64,000 nucleotides of DNA from the NCBI GenBank assembly GCA_902826615.1, contig CADEFN010000001.1, positions 310,001 through 374,000 on the forward strand, in the 5' to 3' direction. Source of the DNA: an uncultured Gemmatimonadota bacterium (lineage in GTDB: Bacteria > Gemmatimonadota > Gemmatimonadetes > Gemmatimonadales > Gemmatimonadaceae). The number at the start of each line of letters is the position of its first letter. Position 1 is the first letter of the stretch. This document shows positions 17,446-27,027 of the stretch, piece after piece. A model generated the notes under the pieces. That model made no database searches and was not told the origin of the DNA. It saw only the letters and a list, made by a program, of their open reading frames with translations. A program made the position numbers and the translations under genes.

Positions 17446-18507
17446 GTGGCGGCCCCTGACACCACTCGCACATTTCGTTCGCAGAGCCTCATGACCGGGG
17501 CCGCGCTCGTCGCACTGGTTGTTCTGTTGTTGTGCGGTCTCCTCGCCGTCAGCGGATATGACGTTGGGAAGGCCCTGACGGCTCTGGCTCGCGGAGCCGC
17601 GGGATCACCAACCATCTTTGCATCGTCAACGCTGGTGCGAGCCACGCCACTCTTGCTGTGTGGACTCGCCGTAGCGCTCGCCTTTCGCGCGGGGATCGTG
17701 AATATCGGCGCCGATGGTCAGCTCCTGGCCGGTGCCACCGCAGCGACTGCGCTCGCCCTCGCCTTTCCTCGGGCGCCAGCCCTCCTCGGCGTTCCTCTGG
17801 TACTGGCCGGTGGAGCGCTGGCGGGAGTGTTGTGCGCCATGGTCCCTGCCTGGCTGCGACGGCGTTTCGGTGTACTCGAGGTGATCACCACCATCATGAT
17901 GAACTTCGTGGTTCTCTACCTCGTGGGATATCTCGTGCGTGGGCCACTACAGGAACCCTCGGGCATCAATCCACAGTCGGCGACCCTGAGTGAGGCGTAC
18001 CGGCTTCCCTTCGTCGTGCCCGGCACGCGATTGCATGCCGGTTTTCTCATCGGTGGATTGCTCGCCGTCGCACTCGCCTGGTATTTGCGCCGCACCGCCG
18101 GCGGTTTCCGGATTCGTGTCATTGGGGCAAACCCTAACGCGGCGGCCGTGGCTGGCCAGGTGAACGTTCCGGTCACGGCAACCCGTGTCTTTCTGGCAAG
18201 TGGCGCGCTGGCGGGACTTGCCGGTGCCGTGGAGGTCACGGGCGTGACGATGGCCCTCTACGAGAACCTCTCTCCGGGCTACGGATTCTCGGCCATCGCG
18301 GTGGCCCTGCTCGCGAATCTCAACCCGTTAGGGGTGATACTGAGCGCGACCTTTCTCGGCGCCCTGACCGCTGGGGCGGCAGCCATGCAGCGTGAAGCTG
18401 GTGTACCGTCGGTGCTGGTGTCCGTCATCGAAGCTGCTGTGATTCTCGGAGTGTTGGCCTCGCGCGTGGTGATTGCCCGTCGCGCTCGATTGCGGAGTGC
18501 CCTGTGA
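17446..18507 (+). CDS. ABC transporter permease, BMP/nucleoside type (first subunit)
   Basis: 353 residues from GTG 17446, with about nine to ten hydrophobic segments and the BPD_transp_2 marks FRAGIVNIGADGQLLAGA and EVITTIMMNFVVLYLV, as in YufP/NupP permeases. It pairs with the following permease (GTGA overlap at 18504) to form the membrane channel of the importer. One Leu codon, in NPLGVI, is TTA in a CGTTAGGG context (18327-18334). Confidence 0.93.
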   Translation: MAAPDTTRTFRSQSLMTGAALVALVVLLLCGLLAVSGYDVGKALTALARGAAGSPTIFASSTLVRATPLLLCGLAVALAFRAGIVNIGADGQLLAGATAATALALAFPRAPALLGVPLVLAGGALAGVLCAMVPAWLRRRFGVLEVITTIMMNFVVLYLVGYLVRGPLQEPSGINPQSATLSEAYRLPFVVPGTRLHAGFLIGGLLAVALAWYLRRTAGGFRIRVIGANPNAAAVAGQVNVPVTATRVFLASGALAGLAGAVEVTGVTMALYENLSPGYGFSAIAVALLANLNPLGVILSATFLGALTAGAAAMQREAGVPSVLVSVIEAAVILGVLASRVVIARRARLRSAL

Positions 18508-19421
18508 CAGATGCGCTCACTGCCTTCCTGGAAGCCACTGTGCGGACGGCGACTCCGCTGGCGCTCGCCGCCGTTGGCGAAACCGTCGCTGAACGCGCCG
18601 GCGTCATCAACGTCGGGCTCGAAGGCGCACTCATCGCCGGTTGTCTGGGTGCGGTGGCTGGCGCGGGACTCGGAGGGGTGGCTGGTGGTGTCGTTGGTGG
18701 ACTGGCGGCCGGTCTCCTGGTCGCGCTCATCTTCGGATGGTTTGTTGTCGAACTCGGGACCGACCAGATCATTGCGGGCACGGCACTCACGGTGGGAGCC
18801 TATGGGGCAACCGGTGCCATCTATCGCGAAGCGTTTGGTCCGGGCGGTGCAGCGCTGTCCATTCCCGCGCTGTCGGTGCTACCCATTCCGGGGCTCGCGA
18901 GCATTCCCGTCGTTGGGCCCGCGCTGTTCGCCCAGCCCATTCTCACCTACCTGCTTTATTTCGTTGTTCCCGTCATCTGGTGGTGGATGTTCCGGACCAG
19001 TCATGGTCTCTCGCTGCGAGCCATTGGGGAATACCCACCCGCGGCAGAAGCGGCGGGCGCTCCGGTGCGGCGCCTCCGCTGGATTGGGGTGCTGACGAGC
19101 TGCATGTGTGGCGGACTGGCCGGGGCAACCCTGGCCATGCAAGTGGGGACGTTTTCCGAGCAGATGTCCGCGGGCCGCGGTTTTATCGTGCTAGCCATTG
19201 TCGCGCTGGGCCGGTGGACACCACTCGGTGCCGCGCTGGCGGCACTGCTGTTTGGTGGGGCGTCGGCGCTGCAGTATCGCTTCCAGGCATCGGGTGCCGA
19301 CGTCCCCTATCAGGTGTTTCTGGCCCTTCCCTACCTTGTCACTCTTCTGGTGCTCGCCGGGGGATTCGGGCGATCGCGCGCGCCTGCCGCACTTGGCCGG
19401 GCGATTGGAGACAACCGTTAG
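18504..19421 (+). CDS. ABC transporter permease, BMP/nucleoside type (second subunit)
   Basis: 305 residues from GTG 18504. Shorter permease of the YufQ/NupQ type with ERAGVINVGLEGALIAG, the equivalent of the coupling-region signature of the first permease, and about eight hydrophobic segments. It completes the five-component importer operon 13022-19421. The stop TAG lies in CGTTAGGC (19416-19423), and the convergent lipoprotein gene ends four bases later. Confidence 0.93.
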   Translation: MTDALTAFLEATVRTATPLALAAVGETVAERAGVINVGLEGALIAGCLGAVAGAGLGGVAGGVVGGLAAGLLVALIFGWFVVELGTDQIIAGTALTVGAYGATGAIYREAFGPGGAALSIPALSVLPIPGLASIPVVGPALFAQPILTYLLYFVVPVIWWWMFRTSHGLSLRAIGEYPPAAEAAGAPVRRLRWIGVLTSCMCGGLAGATLAMQVGTFSEQMSAGRGFIVLAIVALGRWTPLGAALAALLFGGASALQYRFQASGADVPYQVFLALPYLVTLLVLAGGFGRSRAPAALGRAIGDNR

Positions 19422-19425
19422 GCGT

Positions 19426-20364
19426 TCAGCATCCTGCGTAGGGGCTGACCCACGACATCGTCCAGCGGCCATCGGTCTGCCTCGTCAGCAGACCATACAC
19501 CACGCCATCGCCGAGATACCTGGCGAGTAAAGCCACAGGTTGCGAGCGGCCGCGCCAGGTTCCGGCGGTCAGAATCTCGATGGACTCCAGACTCTCCTCG
19601 CCACCAACCATCCTCGACGAAAAGGCCAGCCGCATGTTCCGCGGTCCCGTGCTGTCCTGCTCGGCGATCAGGACAAGCTGCTCGTGCGTTGGGCTCGCTT
19701 CCTGGTTCAGCGATCGCACCACTTCAGCCAGTATGGTTCGCCGCTCTGATGACACACTGAGCAACCAGGCTCGGCGCACCACGAAGGGGATGCCCTTCAG
19801 CGCATCAGTAGTGTCGCCAGGCGCACCCGACGCCATCCGCGCCACGTCTCGCGACAGCCGCGCCGAGTCCGCCGCTGACAGGCCGGCGATCGAGTCAATC
19901 GGCACCGGATCAAAGCGCTCCTTGGCAAAGGCGACACTCCAGGCAGTTGAGTCGGTCACCCCTCCGAGACGCACGGCGCGCCAAGCCGAGCAGTCCGTCG
20001 GCGTGTTTGCCTCAAGCACACCACTTACCGAGGCCGACCCCACCCGACGTCCCAGCTGAAACAGGTCAAATGAGAGTGTGCGCTCCGGTCCGGGCTGGAG
20101 CCGAACGGTATCAAGCTCGGTCGTGCTGTCGAGCGACGGGACAATCACATTCGCCATCGTCCCGGTGGCGCTCATGACGAGAAAGACCGGCCCGCCGGCC
20201 GAGTCCCACGCAGAGGCGACCGGTGGTGCGGGTTCTGTAACGGCTGTGTCCGGTAGCGGGGGCGTTACCGCAACCGTATCCTTCGCGCCGACGTTCGCTT
20301 GACGATCGCAGGCGCACGCCAGCAGCAGGTATCCTACAACCACGCATCTGGCGACCTGTCTCAT
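19426..20364 (-). CDS. Hypothetical lipoprotein
   Basis: 312 residues. The N-terminal signal ends in a lipobox (LLAC, Cys17), followed by a Thr/Pro/Val-rich spacer (about 25-50) typical of surface lipoproteins. The mature part is rich in beta-type residues with no recognised family motif. It begins upstream of and divergent from the MFS gene at 20416 (51 bp apart) and converges on the importer operon with only four bases between stops. Function unknown. Confidence 0.75.
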   Translation of the reverse strand: MRQVARCVVVGYLLLACACDRQANVGAKDTVAVTPPLPDTAVTEPAPPVASAWDSAGGPVFLVMSATGTMANVIVPSLDSTTELDTVRLQPGPERTLSFDLFQLGRRVGSASVSGVLEANTPTDCSAWRAVRLGGVTDSTAWSVAFAKERFDPVPIDSIAGLSAADSARLSRDVARMASGAPGDTTDALKGIPFVVRRAWLLSVSSERRTILAEVVRSLNQEASPTHEQLVLIAEQDSTGPRNMRLAFSSRMVGGEESLESIEILTAGTWRGRSQPVALLARYLGDGVVYGLLTRQTDGRWTMSWVSPYAGC

Positions 20365-20415
20365 GCCGATGAATCTGGGACGACCGACTCTGGCGTCAAC
20401 GGCGCGGAGCTGCGA

Positions 20416-21795
20416 ATGAGCTCTCCGCCAAGAAAGTCAGTACTGGCCCGGATTGGCCTCGATCGGCCCGAACTGCGCGCCTGGGCCATGTACGACTGGG
20501 CGGTGTCGTCATTTCAGACGACGATTCAGGTGGCGGTCTTCCAGATCTTCTTTGTCAGCGTCGCGGCCGGTCATCTCGACAAGGCCGCCGGTACCGCAGC
20601 CTGGGCGTCCGTTAACGCAATCTCGGCTGTCCTCGTCGCCGTGCTGTCGCCGGTTCTCGGCGCCATTTCCGATGTCGCTGCCGCCAAGAAGAAGATGCTC
20701 GGCGTCTTCATGGTACTGGGTGTGTCAGCGTGCGCTGGGATGTTCTTTGTCGATCGTGGGGAGCTGACCTTCGCCTCGTGGCTGTATGTGCTGGCCACCA
20801 TAGGTGCGACCGCGAGCGTTGTGTTCTATGAGGCGCTTTTGCCGCACCTCACACGTCCCGATGAAGTCGATCGCGTGTCGAGCGCCGGCTATGCGCTCGG
20901 ATACGTTGGCGGTGGACTCCTTCTGGCCATCAACCTGGCCTGGATTCTCTCGCCTGCAACTTTTGGTTTGCCAAGTGGTGAGGGGTTGAGCGAACGCGCG
21001 CAGACCCTGCCGGCGCGCCTGGCGTTCCTCTCGGTGGCGGTGTGGTGGCTGGTGTTCTCGTGGCCCATACTCCGACGGGTGAAGGAGCCCCCGAAGTTGC
21101 TGGAGTCCGACGAGTCGTCGGGGGCCTCGGGCTTCTTCACCATTGTCATCGCGCCGTTTGTTCGGCTGGGTGAGACCATCCGCACCCTGCGCTCCTTCAA
21201 ACATGCCTTCCTGATGCTGGGAGCGTTCCTCGTGTACAACGACGGAATCCAGACCATCATCCGCATGGCAACCGCCTATGGAACCGAAATCGGGATCGGA
21301 CAGGACAGTCTGATTGTCGCAGTGCTCATCGTGCAGTTTGTGGGCATTCCATTCGCATTCCTCTTCGGAATGCTGGCCGGCCGTATTGGTGCCAAGACGT
21401 CGATCTTCATCGGGCTGCTGGCTTACACCGGCATCTCCATCGTGGGCTACTTCATGCAGTCGGCGCGTGATTTCTATCTCCTCGCCGGAATGGTCGGCAT
21501 GGTGCAGGGTGGCACACAGGCACTCAGCCGGTCGCTTTTTTCGAGCATGGTCCCGGCGCACAAATCCGGTGAGTTCTTCGGCTTCTACTCCGTCTTCGAA
21601 AAATTCGCCAACGTCTTCGGGCCCCTGCTCTTTGCGGTGACCATCTGGGCCACTGGTAGCAGCCGCGCCGCCATACTGGGTGTGATTGCCTTTTTCGCCG
21701 TCGGCGCCTGGATCCTGAGTCTGGTGGACGTGGAAGCGGGACGCCGTATGGCCCGCGATGCCGAGCGTGACCTGCTGGCAGCAGAGAAGAGTTAG
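20416..21795 (+). CDS. MFS transporter, UMF1 (Atg22-like) family
   Basis: 459 residues from ATG 20416, with GGAG seven bases upstream. Twelve hydrophobic segments; the opening ELRAWAMYDWAVSSFQTTI and the mid-part SSAGYALGYVGGGLL and MVQGGTQALSRSLFSSMVP are hallmarks of the UMF1 family, related to the vacuolar amino-acid effluxer Atg22. Substrate in bacteria is unknown. The stop TAG lies in AGTTAGGC. The acyltransferase gene starts two bases later. Confidence 0.9.
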   Translation: MSSPPRKSVLARIGLDRPELRAWAMYDWAVSSFQTTIQVAVFQIFFVSVAAGHLDKAAGTAAWASVNAISAVLVAVLSPVLGAISDVAAAKKKMLGVFMVLGVSACAGMFFVDRGELTFASWLYVLATIGATASVVFYEALLPHLTRPDEVDRVSSAGYALGYVGGGLLLAINLAWILSPATFGLPSGEGLSERAQTLPARLAFLSVAVWWLVFSWPILRRVKEPPKLLESDESSGASGFFTIVIAPFVRLGETIRTLRSFKHAFLMLGAFLVYNDGIQTIIRMATAYGTEIGIGQDSLIVAVLIVQFVGIPFAFLFGMLAGRIGAKTSIFIGLLAYTGISIVGYFMQSARDFYLLAGMVGMVQGGTQALSRSLFSSMVPAHKSGEFFGFYSVFEKFANVFGPLLFAVTIWATGSSRAAILGVIAFFAVGAWILSLVDVEAGRRMARDAERDLLAAEKS

Positions 21796-21797
21796 GC

Positions 21798-23153
21798 GTG
21801 TTGTACGCACTGCTTCGGGCGGTGGCAGGGATCGCCGTGCGGTGGTACTACCGGGCGGTGGAGGTCGAGGGACTCGATCGCATACCGGCAGATGGTCCGG
21901 TGATTCTCGCGGCCAACCACAACAACGCCCTCGTGGACGCGCTGGTCGTGGCGACGGCCGTCAGTCGCGAAGTCCGGCTGACCGCCAAGGCCACACTGCT
22001 CGACAACCCGCTCACGCGTGTCGTGGTCCGTGCGGTGGGAGTCATTCCGCTGCGTCGCGCCTCCGATGAAGCGCGGGCCGGGGGAACCGCTGATGCATCC
22101 CGCAATCAGGGAGCCTTTGATCTGGTGGTCGCGACGCTCGCCGACAACGGCATGCTCCTCATTTTCCCCGAGGGCAAGAGCCACAGCGAACCCGAGCTTG
22201 CGCCCTTGCGATCGGGTTGCGCACGCATGGCGTTGCAGGGAATCGACGCCGGTATTCCATCGGTGTCCGTTGTGCCACTCGGACTGACCTTCGAAGCCAA
22301 GGGCCGTCCGCGCTCCCGTGTGTTCCTCCACGCTGGGATGCCCATTCGTGTCACGGCCGAATCGGCGCATGTCGCAGAGCCCGTCGATACGCTGACGGCC
22401 CTGCTCGAGGAACGCATGCGCGCGGTAACCCTGAACTTTCCCACGAGTGCCGATGCAGAGCGCGTGATGAGTCTCGCCCGCCAACTGAGCCGAGTGATGG
22501 ACGAGACTCGCCCTCTGTCGAATCCGGACACTCCCTTTGCCGACGTCGTGGCCACGGCACGGCAGCTCGAGAACGTCCGGCGAATACTCCCGTCCCTCCC
22601 GGCGAACACCCATTCGCGCACCATCGAGATACCCGAGCGACTCGACCGGCTACAGCGTGAAGCGCAGTCGCTCGGAGTGCCACTTGGCGAGCTGACCATG
22701 GCGACCTCGCGTCGCGCCGGGGCCTGGTTCCTCGTTCGTGAGCTTCTCATCGCAGCCGTATGCGCCCCAATAGCATGGTGGGGACGTCTCAATCACTGGC
22801 TTCCGCTTCAGTGTGCACTCTGGCTTGGCCGAAAAACGTCCCGCAATCCCGACGATCCGGCCATGCACACGCTCGTCGCCGGAGTCATCATCGTCGTCTT
22901 CACCTACGTGCTCATCACGTTCGGAGTCTCGCGCGCTTTCGGTTGGGGATGGGCAGCTCTCTATCTCGCTTCGCTCCCCGCAGCAGCATCACTCGACTTC
23001 TGGTTCAGAGACCGATTCCGAAGAGCAGTGCAGCGCGCCCGTGGCTACCTCGCTCTGCGCCGACATTCAGAGCGCGCCAGAGCACTCATTGAGGAGCGTG
23101 ACGCGCTGATTCGTGAAGTGCGATCCGTAGGGAGTCAGCTCGCAGACGCTTAG
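21798..23153 (+). CDS. GPAT-type lysophospholipid/glycerol-3-phosphate acyltransferase (PlsC domain)
   Basis: 451 residues from GTG 21798. The acyltransferase motif I is ANHNNALVDAL, with H41 and D47 five residues apart (HX5D) rather than HX4D, as in fungal-type GPATs and some bacterial homologues. Motif III is FPEGKSHSEPELAPLRSG. The C-terminal third has at least two membrane helices (about 315-400) and a basic helical tail. Likely acylates glycerol-3-phosphate or lysophosphatidate at the inner membrane. It directly follows the UMF1 gene and shares a TTAG stop overlap with the convergent gene. Confidence 0.85.
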   Translation: MLYALLRAVAGIAVRWYYRAVEVEGLDRIPADGPVILAANHNNALVDALVVATAVSREVRLTAKATLLDNPLTRVVVRAVGVIPLRRASDEARAGGTADASRNQGAFDLVVATLADNGMLLIFPEGKSHSEPELAPLRSGCARMALQGIDAGIPSVSVVPLGLTFEAKGRPRSRVFLHAGMPIRVTAESAHVAEPVDTLTALLEERMRAVTLNFPTSADAERVMSLARQLSRVMDETRPLSNPDTPFADVVATARQLENVRRILPSLPANTHSRTIEIPERLDRLQREAQSLGVPLGELTMATSRRAGAWFLVRELLIAAVCAPIAWWGRLNHWLPLQCALWLGRKTSRNPDDPAMHTLVAGVIIVVFTYVLITFGVSRAFGWGWAALYLASLPAAASLDFWFRDRFRRAVQRARGYLALRRHSERARALIEERDALIREVRSVGSQLADA

Positions 23154-23443
23154 CGCCGAGGGGGCAGGAACCGGCCGACCAGGTCCCAGTGCCAGGCTTC
23201 TCGTCGGCTTCCGGATCGTGGGTCCTTGAGGGGTTTGTACTGCAGGCGGGACTCGGGCAACCCGACGTGGTCGCCGTACGCGAGCAGGCGCACGCGATCC
23301 GTCGAGACCAGGTGCGCCATGGCCGTTCCCTTCCACACATGCCGATGTAACCACAAACCCCCGCTCATCGCGTGGATCATTCCATCGCGACGACGGGGGA
23401 ATTCGAAGTAGGCTAGGTAGTCATCCAGCGCTTCGGGTGTCAT
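23150..23443 (-). CDS. Conserved hypothetical protein, 97 aa (possibly DUF4031-like)
   Basis: 97 residues. Central part WKGTAMAHLVSTDRVRLLAYGDHVGLPESRLQYKP resembles, from memory, the DUF4031 pattern of a Trp/Arg stretch, AHL.S, then a cofactor-free GLP turn, but the match is loose. The C-terminus REAWHWDLVGRF is Trp-rich. No signal or membrane segment. The stop codon overlaps that of the acyltransferase gene (TTAG shared). Function unknown. Confidence 0.5.
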   Translation of the reverse strand: MTPEALDDYLAYFEFPRRRDGMIHAMSGGLWLHRHVWKGTAMAHLVSTDRVRLLAYGDHVGLPESRLQYKPLKDPRSGSRREAWHWDLVGRFLPPRR

Positions 23444-23462
23444 GACCCGAAGTTACAGCGGT

Positions 23463-23852
23463 CTACTGACAGGCGATCAGACCTTCAATCGTCGCAGGAG
23501 CAACCGCGGGAGCGCCACCGATAAAGAGAGCGCACTGGATGGGATACGCCTGAGGATGCGTGACCACCGCTGACCAGCCACCCGGGTTCGCCGTACCGAA
23601 CGTGAACGTCACACCCGGCGAGGGCTGGAAGTTGAGCGCGGCCATGCTCGAGGTGTACGTGTTGGCCTCGTAGTAGTAGGCCTCCTGAGCGGTCGCCATG
23701 TTGCGCATGTCAGACCGAAGCGCGGCCGCGTTGGCCTTGCCCTTCGTATTCTGGAACTTTGGCACGGCGAAGGCGGCGAGGATACCGATGATCACGACGA
23801 CCATCAACAGCTCGATGAGTGTAAATCCGGTTCTCGATTTGCGCTGGCGCAT
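23463..23852 (-). CDS. Type IV pilin / prepilin-like protein
   Basis: 129 residues from ATG 23852, with AAGG about eight bases upstream. Class III signal RTG|FTLIELLMVVVIIGILAAFAVPKFQ: prepilin peptidase would cut after the Gly, leaving N-methyl-Phe1 and Glu5. The globular part has two Cys near the C-terminus (QCALF, IACQ) that may form the D-region disulfide. Length and form fit a major pilin or pseudopilin (PilA/GspG-like). No other pilus genes lie nearby, so it is an orphan locus. Confidence 0.9.
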   Translation of the reverse strand: MRQRKSRTGFTLIELLMVVVIIGILAAFAVPKFQNTKGKANAAALRSDMRNMATAQEAYYYEANTYTSSMAALNFQPSPGVTFTFGTANPGGWSAVVTHPQAYPIQCALFIGGAPAVAPATIEGLIACQ

Positions 23853-24069
23853 GGTGAGCACCTTGACGACGGTTCAGAGAGAGAGTTCAGTACGTTTCCG
23901 ATCAGGTGGAAGGGCAATGCCGGGGCCGTCAGGATTGCCGATTCGTAACTGATTGCTGGACAACCAGTTGACGAATTGGCCGTGAGCCAGGTCACGGAGA
24001 CTTGTTGCGTCGAATCGCCCCGACCAGCGCACTCTGCAATCCGGACTGCCCGCCCGGTCCCCCCAGCAC

Positions 24070-26961
24070 CTAGTGCTTGGCGTCCACCCAGTTTGGGCCT
24101 TGGCCGATGTCCACAACGAGGGGGACCGACAGCGAAGCGGCCTCTTCCATTTCGCGCTTCACCAGCCCCGAAAGTTGGGCGAGTTCGCCCGTCGGAACTT
24201 CAAAGACCAGTTCGTCATGGACCTGCAGGAGCATGCGGCTCTTGAGCCCCTCCTGCTGCAGTCGGGAGTGTATCCGGATCATGGCGATCTTGATCAGGTC
24301 AGCGGCCGATCCCTGGATGGGGGCATTTGTGGCGACCCGTTCGCCAAAGGCGCGCATGTTGAAGTTCTTTTCCTTGAGCTCCGGGATGTAGCGGCGACGG
24401 CCAAAGATGGTCTCCACGTAGCCATTGGCCCGCGCAAAGGTGACCATCCCATCCAGGTACTCCCGCACGCCTTTGAACCGCTCGAAATACGTGCTGATGA
24501 ACTCCTTCGCCTCAGCATTGCTGATTTTGAGCTGGCGTGAGAGGGCGTGAGCCCCCTGTCCGTAGATGGTCGCGAAGTTGATGGTCTTGGCACGCCCACG
24601 CATTTCGCTGGTGACCGTCTCAACGGGTACACCGAAGATGATGGCTGCCGTTTCGCGGTGAATGTCGCCCCCGGAAGCAAAGGCCTGCACAAACGCGGGG
24701 TCCTGCGATAGATGCGCCAGCAAACGCAGTTCGATCTGTGAGTAGTCCGCTGCGACGAGGGTGCACCCCTCGACCGGCACAAAGCCGCGTCGGATGTCGC
24801 GGCCCAGCTCGCGGCGGATCGGGATATTCTGGAGGTTGGGGTCGCTCGAAGACAAGCGACCAGTTGCAGCCACCGTCTGGTTGAACGATGTGTGCAGCCG
24901 ACCGTCACGTGGAAGGACCAGCGCCGGCAAGGTGTCGAGATAGGTGGACTCGAGTTTGGCCAGCTCGCGGTATTCCATCAGGAGACCCGGAAGGTGGTGG
25001 CCCTCCTCGGCGAGCTCCTGAAGGACCGTGGCGTCGGTTGAAGCACCGGTCGCCGTCTTCTTTCGCACCGGGAGCTGGAGTTTTTCAAACAGAATCGTGC
25101 GCAGCTGCGGGTTGGAGTTGATGTTGAAGGTCTCGCCCGCCTCAACGTAGATCTCCTGCTCCACGCGTTCACGTTCGCGCTGGAACCTGGTCTTGAGGGA
25201 ACGGAACCAGGTGAGGTCGATGGCAACGCCCGCCCATTCCATGTCTGCCAGCACGGACACAAGGGGACGTTCGATCGTTTGGTAGAGTTCCTCCATGCCG
25301 CTGGCCCTGAGCTGTGGCTCCAGCTCTGCGACGAGTCGTGCGGACATGGCCGCTACGGTGCCGGCGAACGTGGCCGCTATTCCCGGCGGCACAACGTCAA
25401 ATGGCAACTCCTGCTTTCCCTTGCCACGCAGCGCTTCGTGCGTGGGAAGAGCGGCACCACCCAGAAACTCCGGTACCAGGAGTTCGAGCGCGTGCGACCG
25501 CCGCCCCGGATCAAGTACGTAGCTCACCAGCATGCTGTCGAAGGCGGCGCCATTGAGCGCCACTCCTTCGGAACGCAGCAGCAGGAGCGCCCACTTGAGG
25601 TTGTGCCCATGTTTCGGCACCGCAGCATCCTCCAGCAGGGCACGCAGCGGCTCCATTTCCGCGCTGGTGAGAGGGGGCAGGTTGGTTGTCGAGGCGTGCG
25701 CACCATTGGCAATCGCCTGCGCGGCGAGACTGGTGCCACCGGGCCCGCGTGCCGAACCAGCGTCCAGCAGAAGGTCACCCTGTGGTGGCTGCCACACCCG
25801 ATGACCAAACGGGAAGTACCAGGCGCGCGACGGAGAGATCGCAATCGTCATTCCGCACAGACGGCTCCGCAGCGGATCCTGCGACTCGCCCAGCCCGGCG
25901 GTCTCGAGATGCAGCGTGAATTTCCCAGCCGCTCGCGCAGCCGATACCGCCGCACCAACCGTGGCGATGTCGGTCACCAGCGTGCATTCCACCGGAGTGC
26001 CGGCAGGAGGGACTAAGTCGGAAGAGCCGGACGCCTGATCCACGGCGTCGGGCGCCGCATCGAGGGTGCGAAGCAACGAGGTGAACTCCAGCTCCAGAAA
26101 GAGCTGGCGGAGCCGGTTCACATCGGGCGCGGCGCTCTTGAACTGCTCGGGCTCGAGGGTGACCGGGACATTGTCTCGAATGGTGACTAATTCCTTCGAC
26201 AGACGAGCCTGATCGGCAAAGGCGAGCAGCGCTTCACGGGGCCGCTTCTTTGTCACCTCTCCCGCCCTCGCCAGGATGTTCTCGAGGTTGCCGAACGACG
26301 CCACGAGCTCTGCCGCAGTTTTCTCACCCACGCCGGGTACCCCCGGCACGTTATCCGACGAGTCGCCGAGCAGTGCCAGGTAGTCGGTCACGAACTCCGG
26401 AGGAACACCAAGCCGCTCGCCACCATTTTCGACACTGACCCACTGCTCTTCGACACTGGCCGGGCCACCTCTGCCGGGATTGAGAAGCCACACTCCCGGT
26501 TGCACGAGTTGCTGGAAGTCCTTGTCGCCAGAAACAATGACGACGTTGAGCCCTCGGGCTCTCCCTTCGCGCGCGAGCGTTCCGATAACATCATCGGCCT
26601 CGAATCCCTCGACCGCAACGACAGGAACGTGGTAGGCATCGAGTAACTGCTGAATGCGTCGCAGGCCCTGATCAAAATCGGCCTGGAGCTCTTCGCCGAG
26701 CTTTTCCCGTGTTGCCTTGTACGCCGGATACACTTCGTGCCGGAATGAACTGCCGGCATCGTGCACCCAGGCCAGATACTCGGGCTGATGTTTGTCGCGC
26801 AGCCGTTGCAGGAAGTTGACGACGCCCCACGCCGCCGAGGTGTTCTCGCCGCGGGCGGTCCGCAGCGGCCGGGAGAGCAGCGCAAAAAACGCCCGGTAGA
26901 TCAGGGCATACCCATCGACGAGATAGAGCGTCGGGCGGGACGGCGGGACAGCAGCGGGCAC
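24070..26961 (-). CDS. polA: DNA polymerase I, proofreading domain apparently inactive
   Basis: 963 residues from GTG 26961. The 5'-3' exonuclease domain (1-300) keeps LVDGYALIYRAFF, EADDVIGTLA and GDSSDNVPGVPGVGEKTA. The polymerase domain keeps motif A DYSQIELR, motif B RAKTINFATIYG and motif C VHDELVFE. The middle 3'-5' exonuclease domain is present in size, but the catalytic acids are changed: HLE at 351-353 instead of DTE, NLKWA at 454-458 instead of NLKYD, and V536 in place of the YxxxD aspartate. It should fill gaps and remove RNA primers without proofreading, like Taq and Bst enzymes. CGTTAGGC lies 12 bp upstream of the start. Confidence 0.96.
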   Translation of the reverse strand: MPAAVPPSRPTLYLVDGYALIYRAFFALLSRPLRTARGENTSAAWGVVNFLQRLRDKHQPEYLAWVHDAGSSFRHEVYPAYKATREKLGEELQADFDQGLRRIQQLLDAYHVPVVAVEGFEADDVIGTLAREGRARGLNVVIVSGDKDFQQLVQPGVWLLNPGRGGPASVEEQWVSVENGGERLGVPPEFVTDYLALLGDSSDNVPGVPGVGEKTAAELVASFGNLENILARAGEVTKKRPREALLAFADQARLSKELVTIRDNVPVTLEPEQFKSAAPDVNRLRQLFLELEFTSLLRTLDAAPDAVDQASGSSDLVPPAGTPVECTLVTDIATVGAAVSAARAAGKFTLHLETAGLGESQDPLRSRLCGMTIAISPSRAWYFPFGHRVWQPPQGDLLLDAGSARGPGGTSLAAQAIANGAHASTTNLPPLTSAEMEPLRALLEDAAVPKHGHNLKWALLLLRSEGVALNGAAFDSMLVSYVLDPGRRSHALELLVPEFLGGAALPTHEALRGKGKQELPFDVVPPGIAATFAGTVAAMSARLVAELEPQLRASGMEELYQTIERPLVSVLADMEWAGVAIDLTWFRSLKTRFQRERERVEQEIYVEAGETFNINSNPQLRTILFEKLQLPVRKKTATGASTDATVLQELAEEGHHLPGLLMEYRELAKLESTYLDTLPALVLPRDGRLHTSFNQTVAATGRLSSSDPNLQNIPIRRELGRDIRRGFVPVEGCTLVAADYSQIELRLLAHLSQDPAFVQAFASGGDIHRETAAIIFGVPVETVTSEMRGRAKTINFATIYGQGAHALSRQLKISNAEAKEFISTYFERFKGVREYLDGMVTFARANGYVETIFGRRRYIPELKEKNFNMRAFGERVATNAPIQGSAADLIKIAMIRIHSRLQQEGLKSRMLLQVHDELVFEVPTGELAQLSGLVKREMEEAASLSVPLVVDIGQGPNWVDAKH

Positions 26962-27027
26962 GGGAGATCATCGTTAGGCGTGGGCACAACGGACCAGCCG
27001 AATCCTACTGCCACACCCCCACTCCCG

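Noticed and set aside
20725-21810. 361-codon minus-strand frame opposite the UMF1 transporter gene
   Set aside because: Antisense shadow; translation is Gly/His/Arg-rich with no motif, while the plus strand encodes a clear membrane protein.
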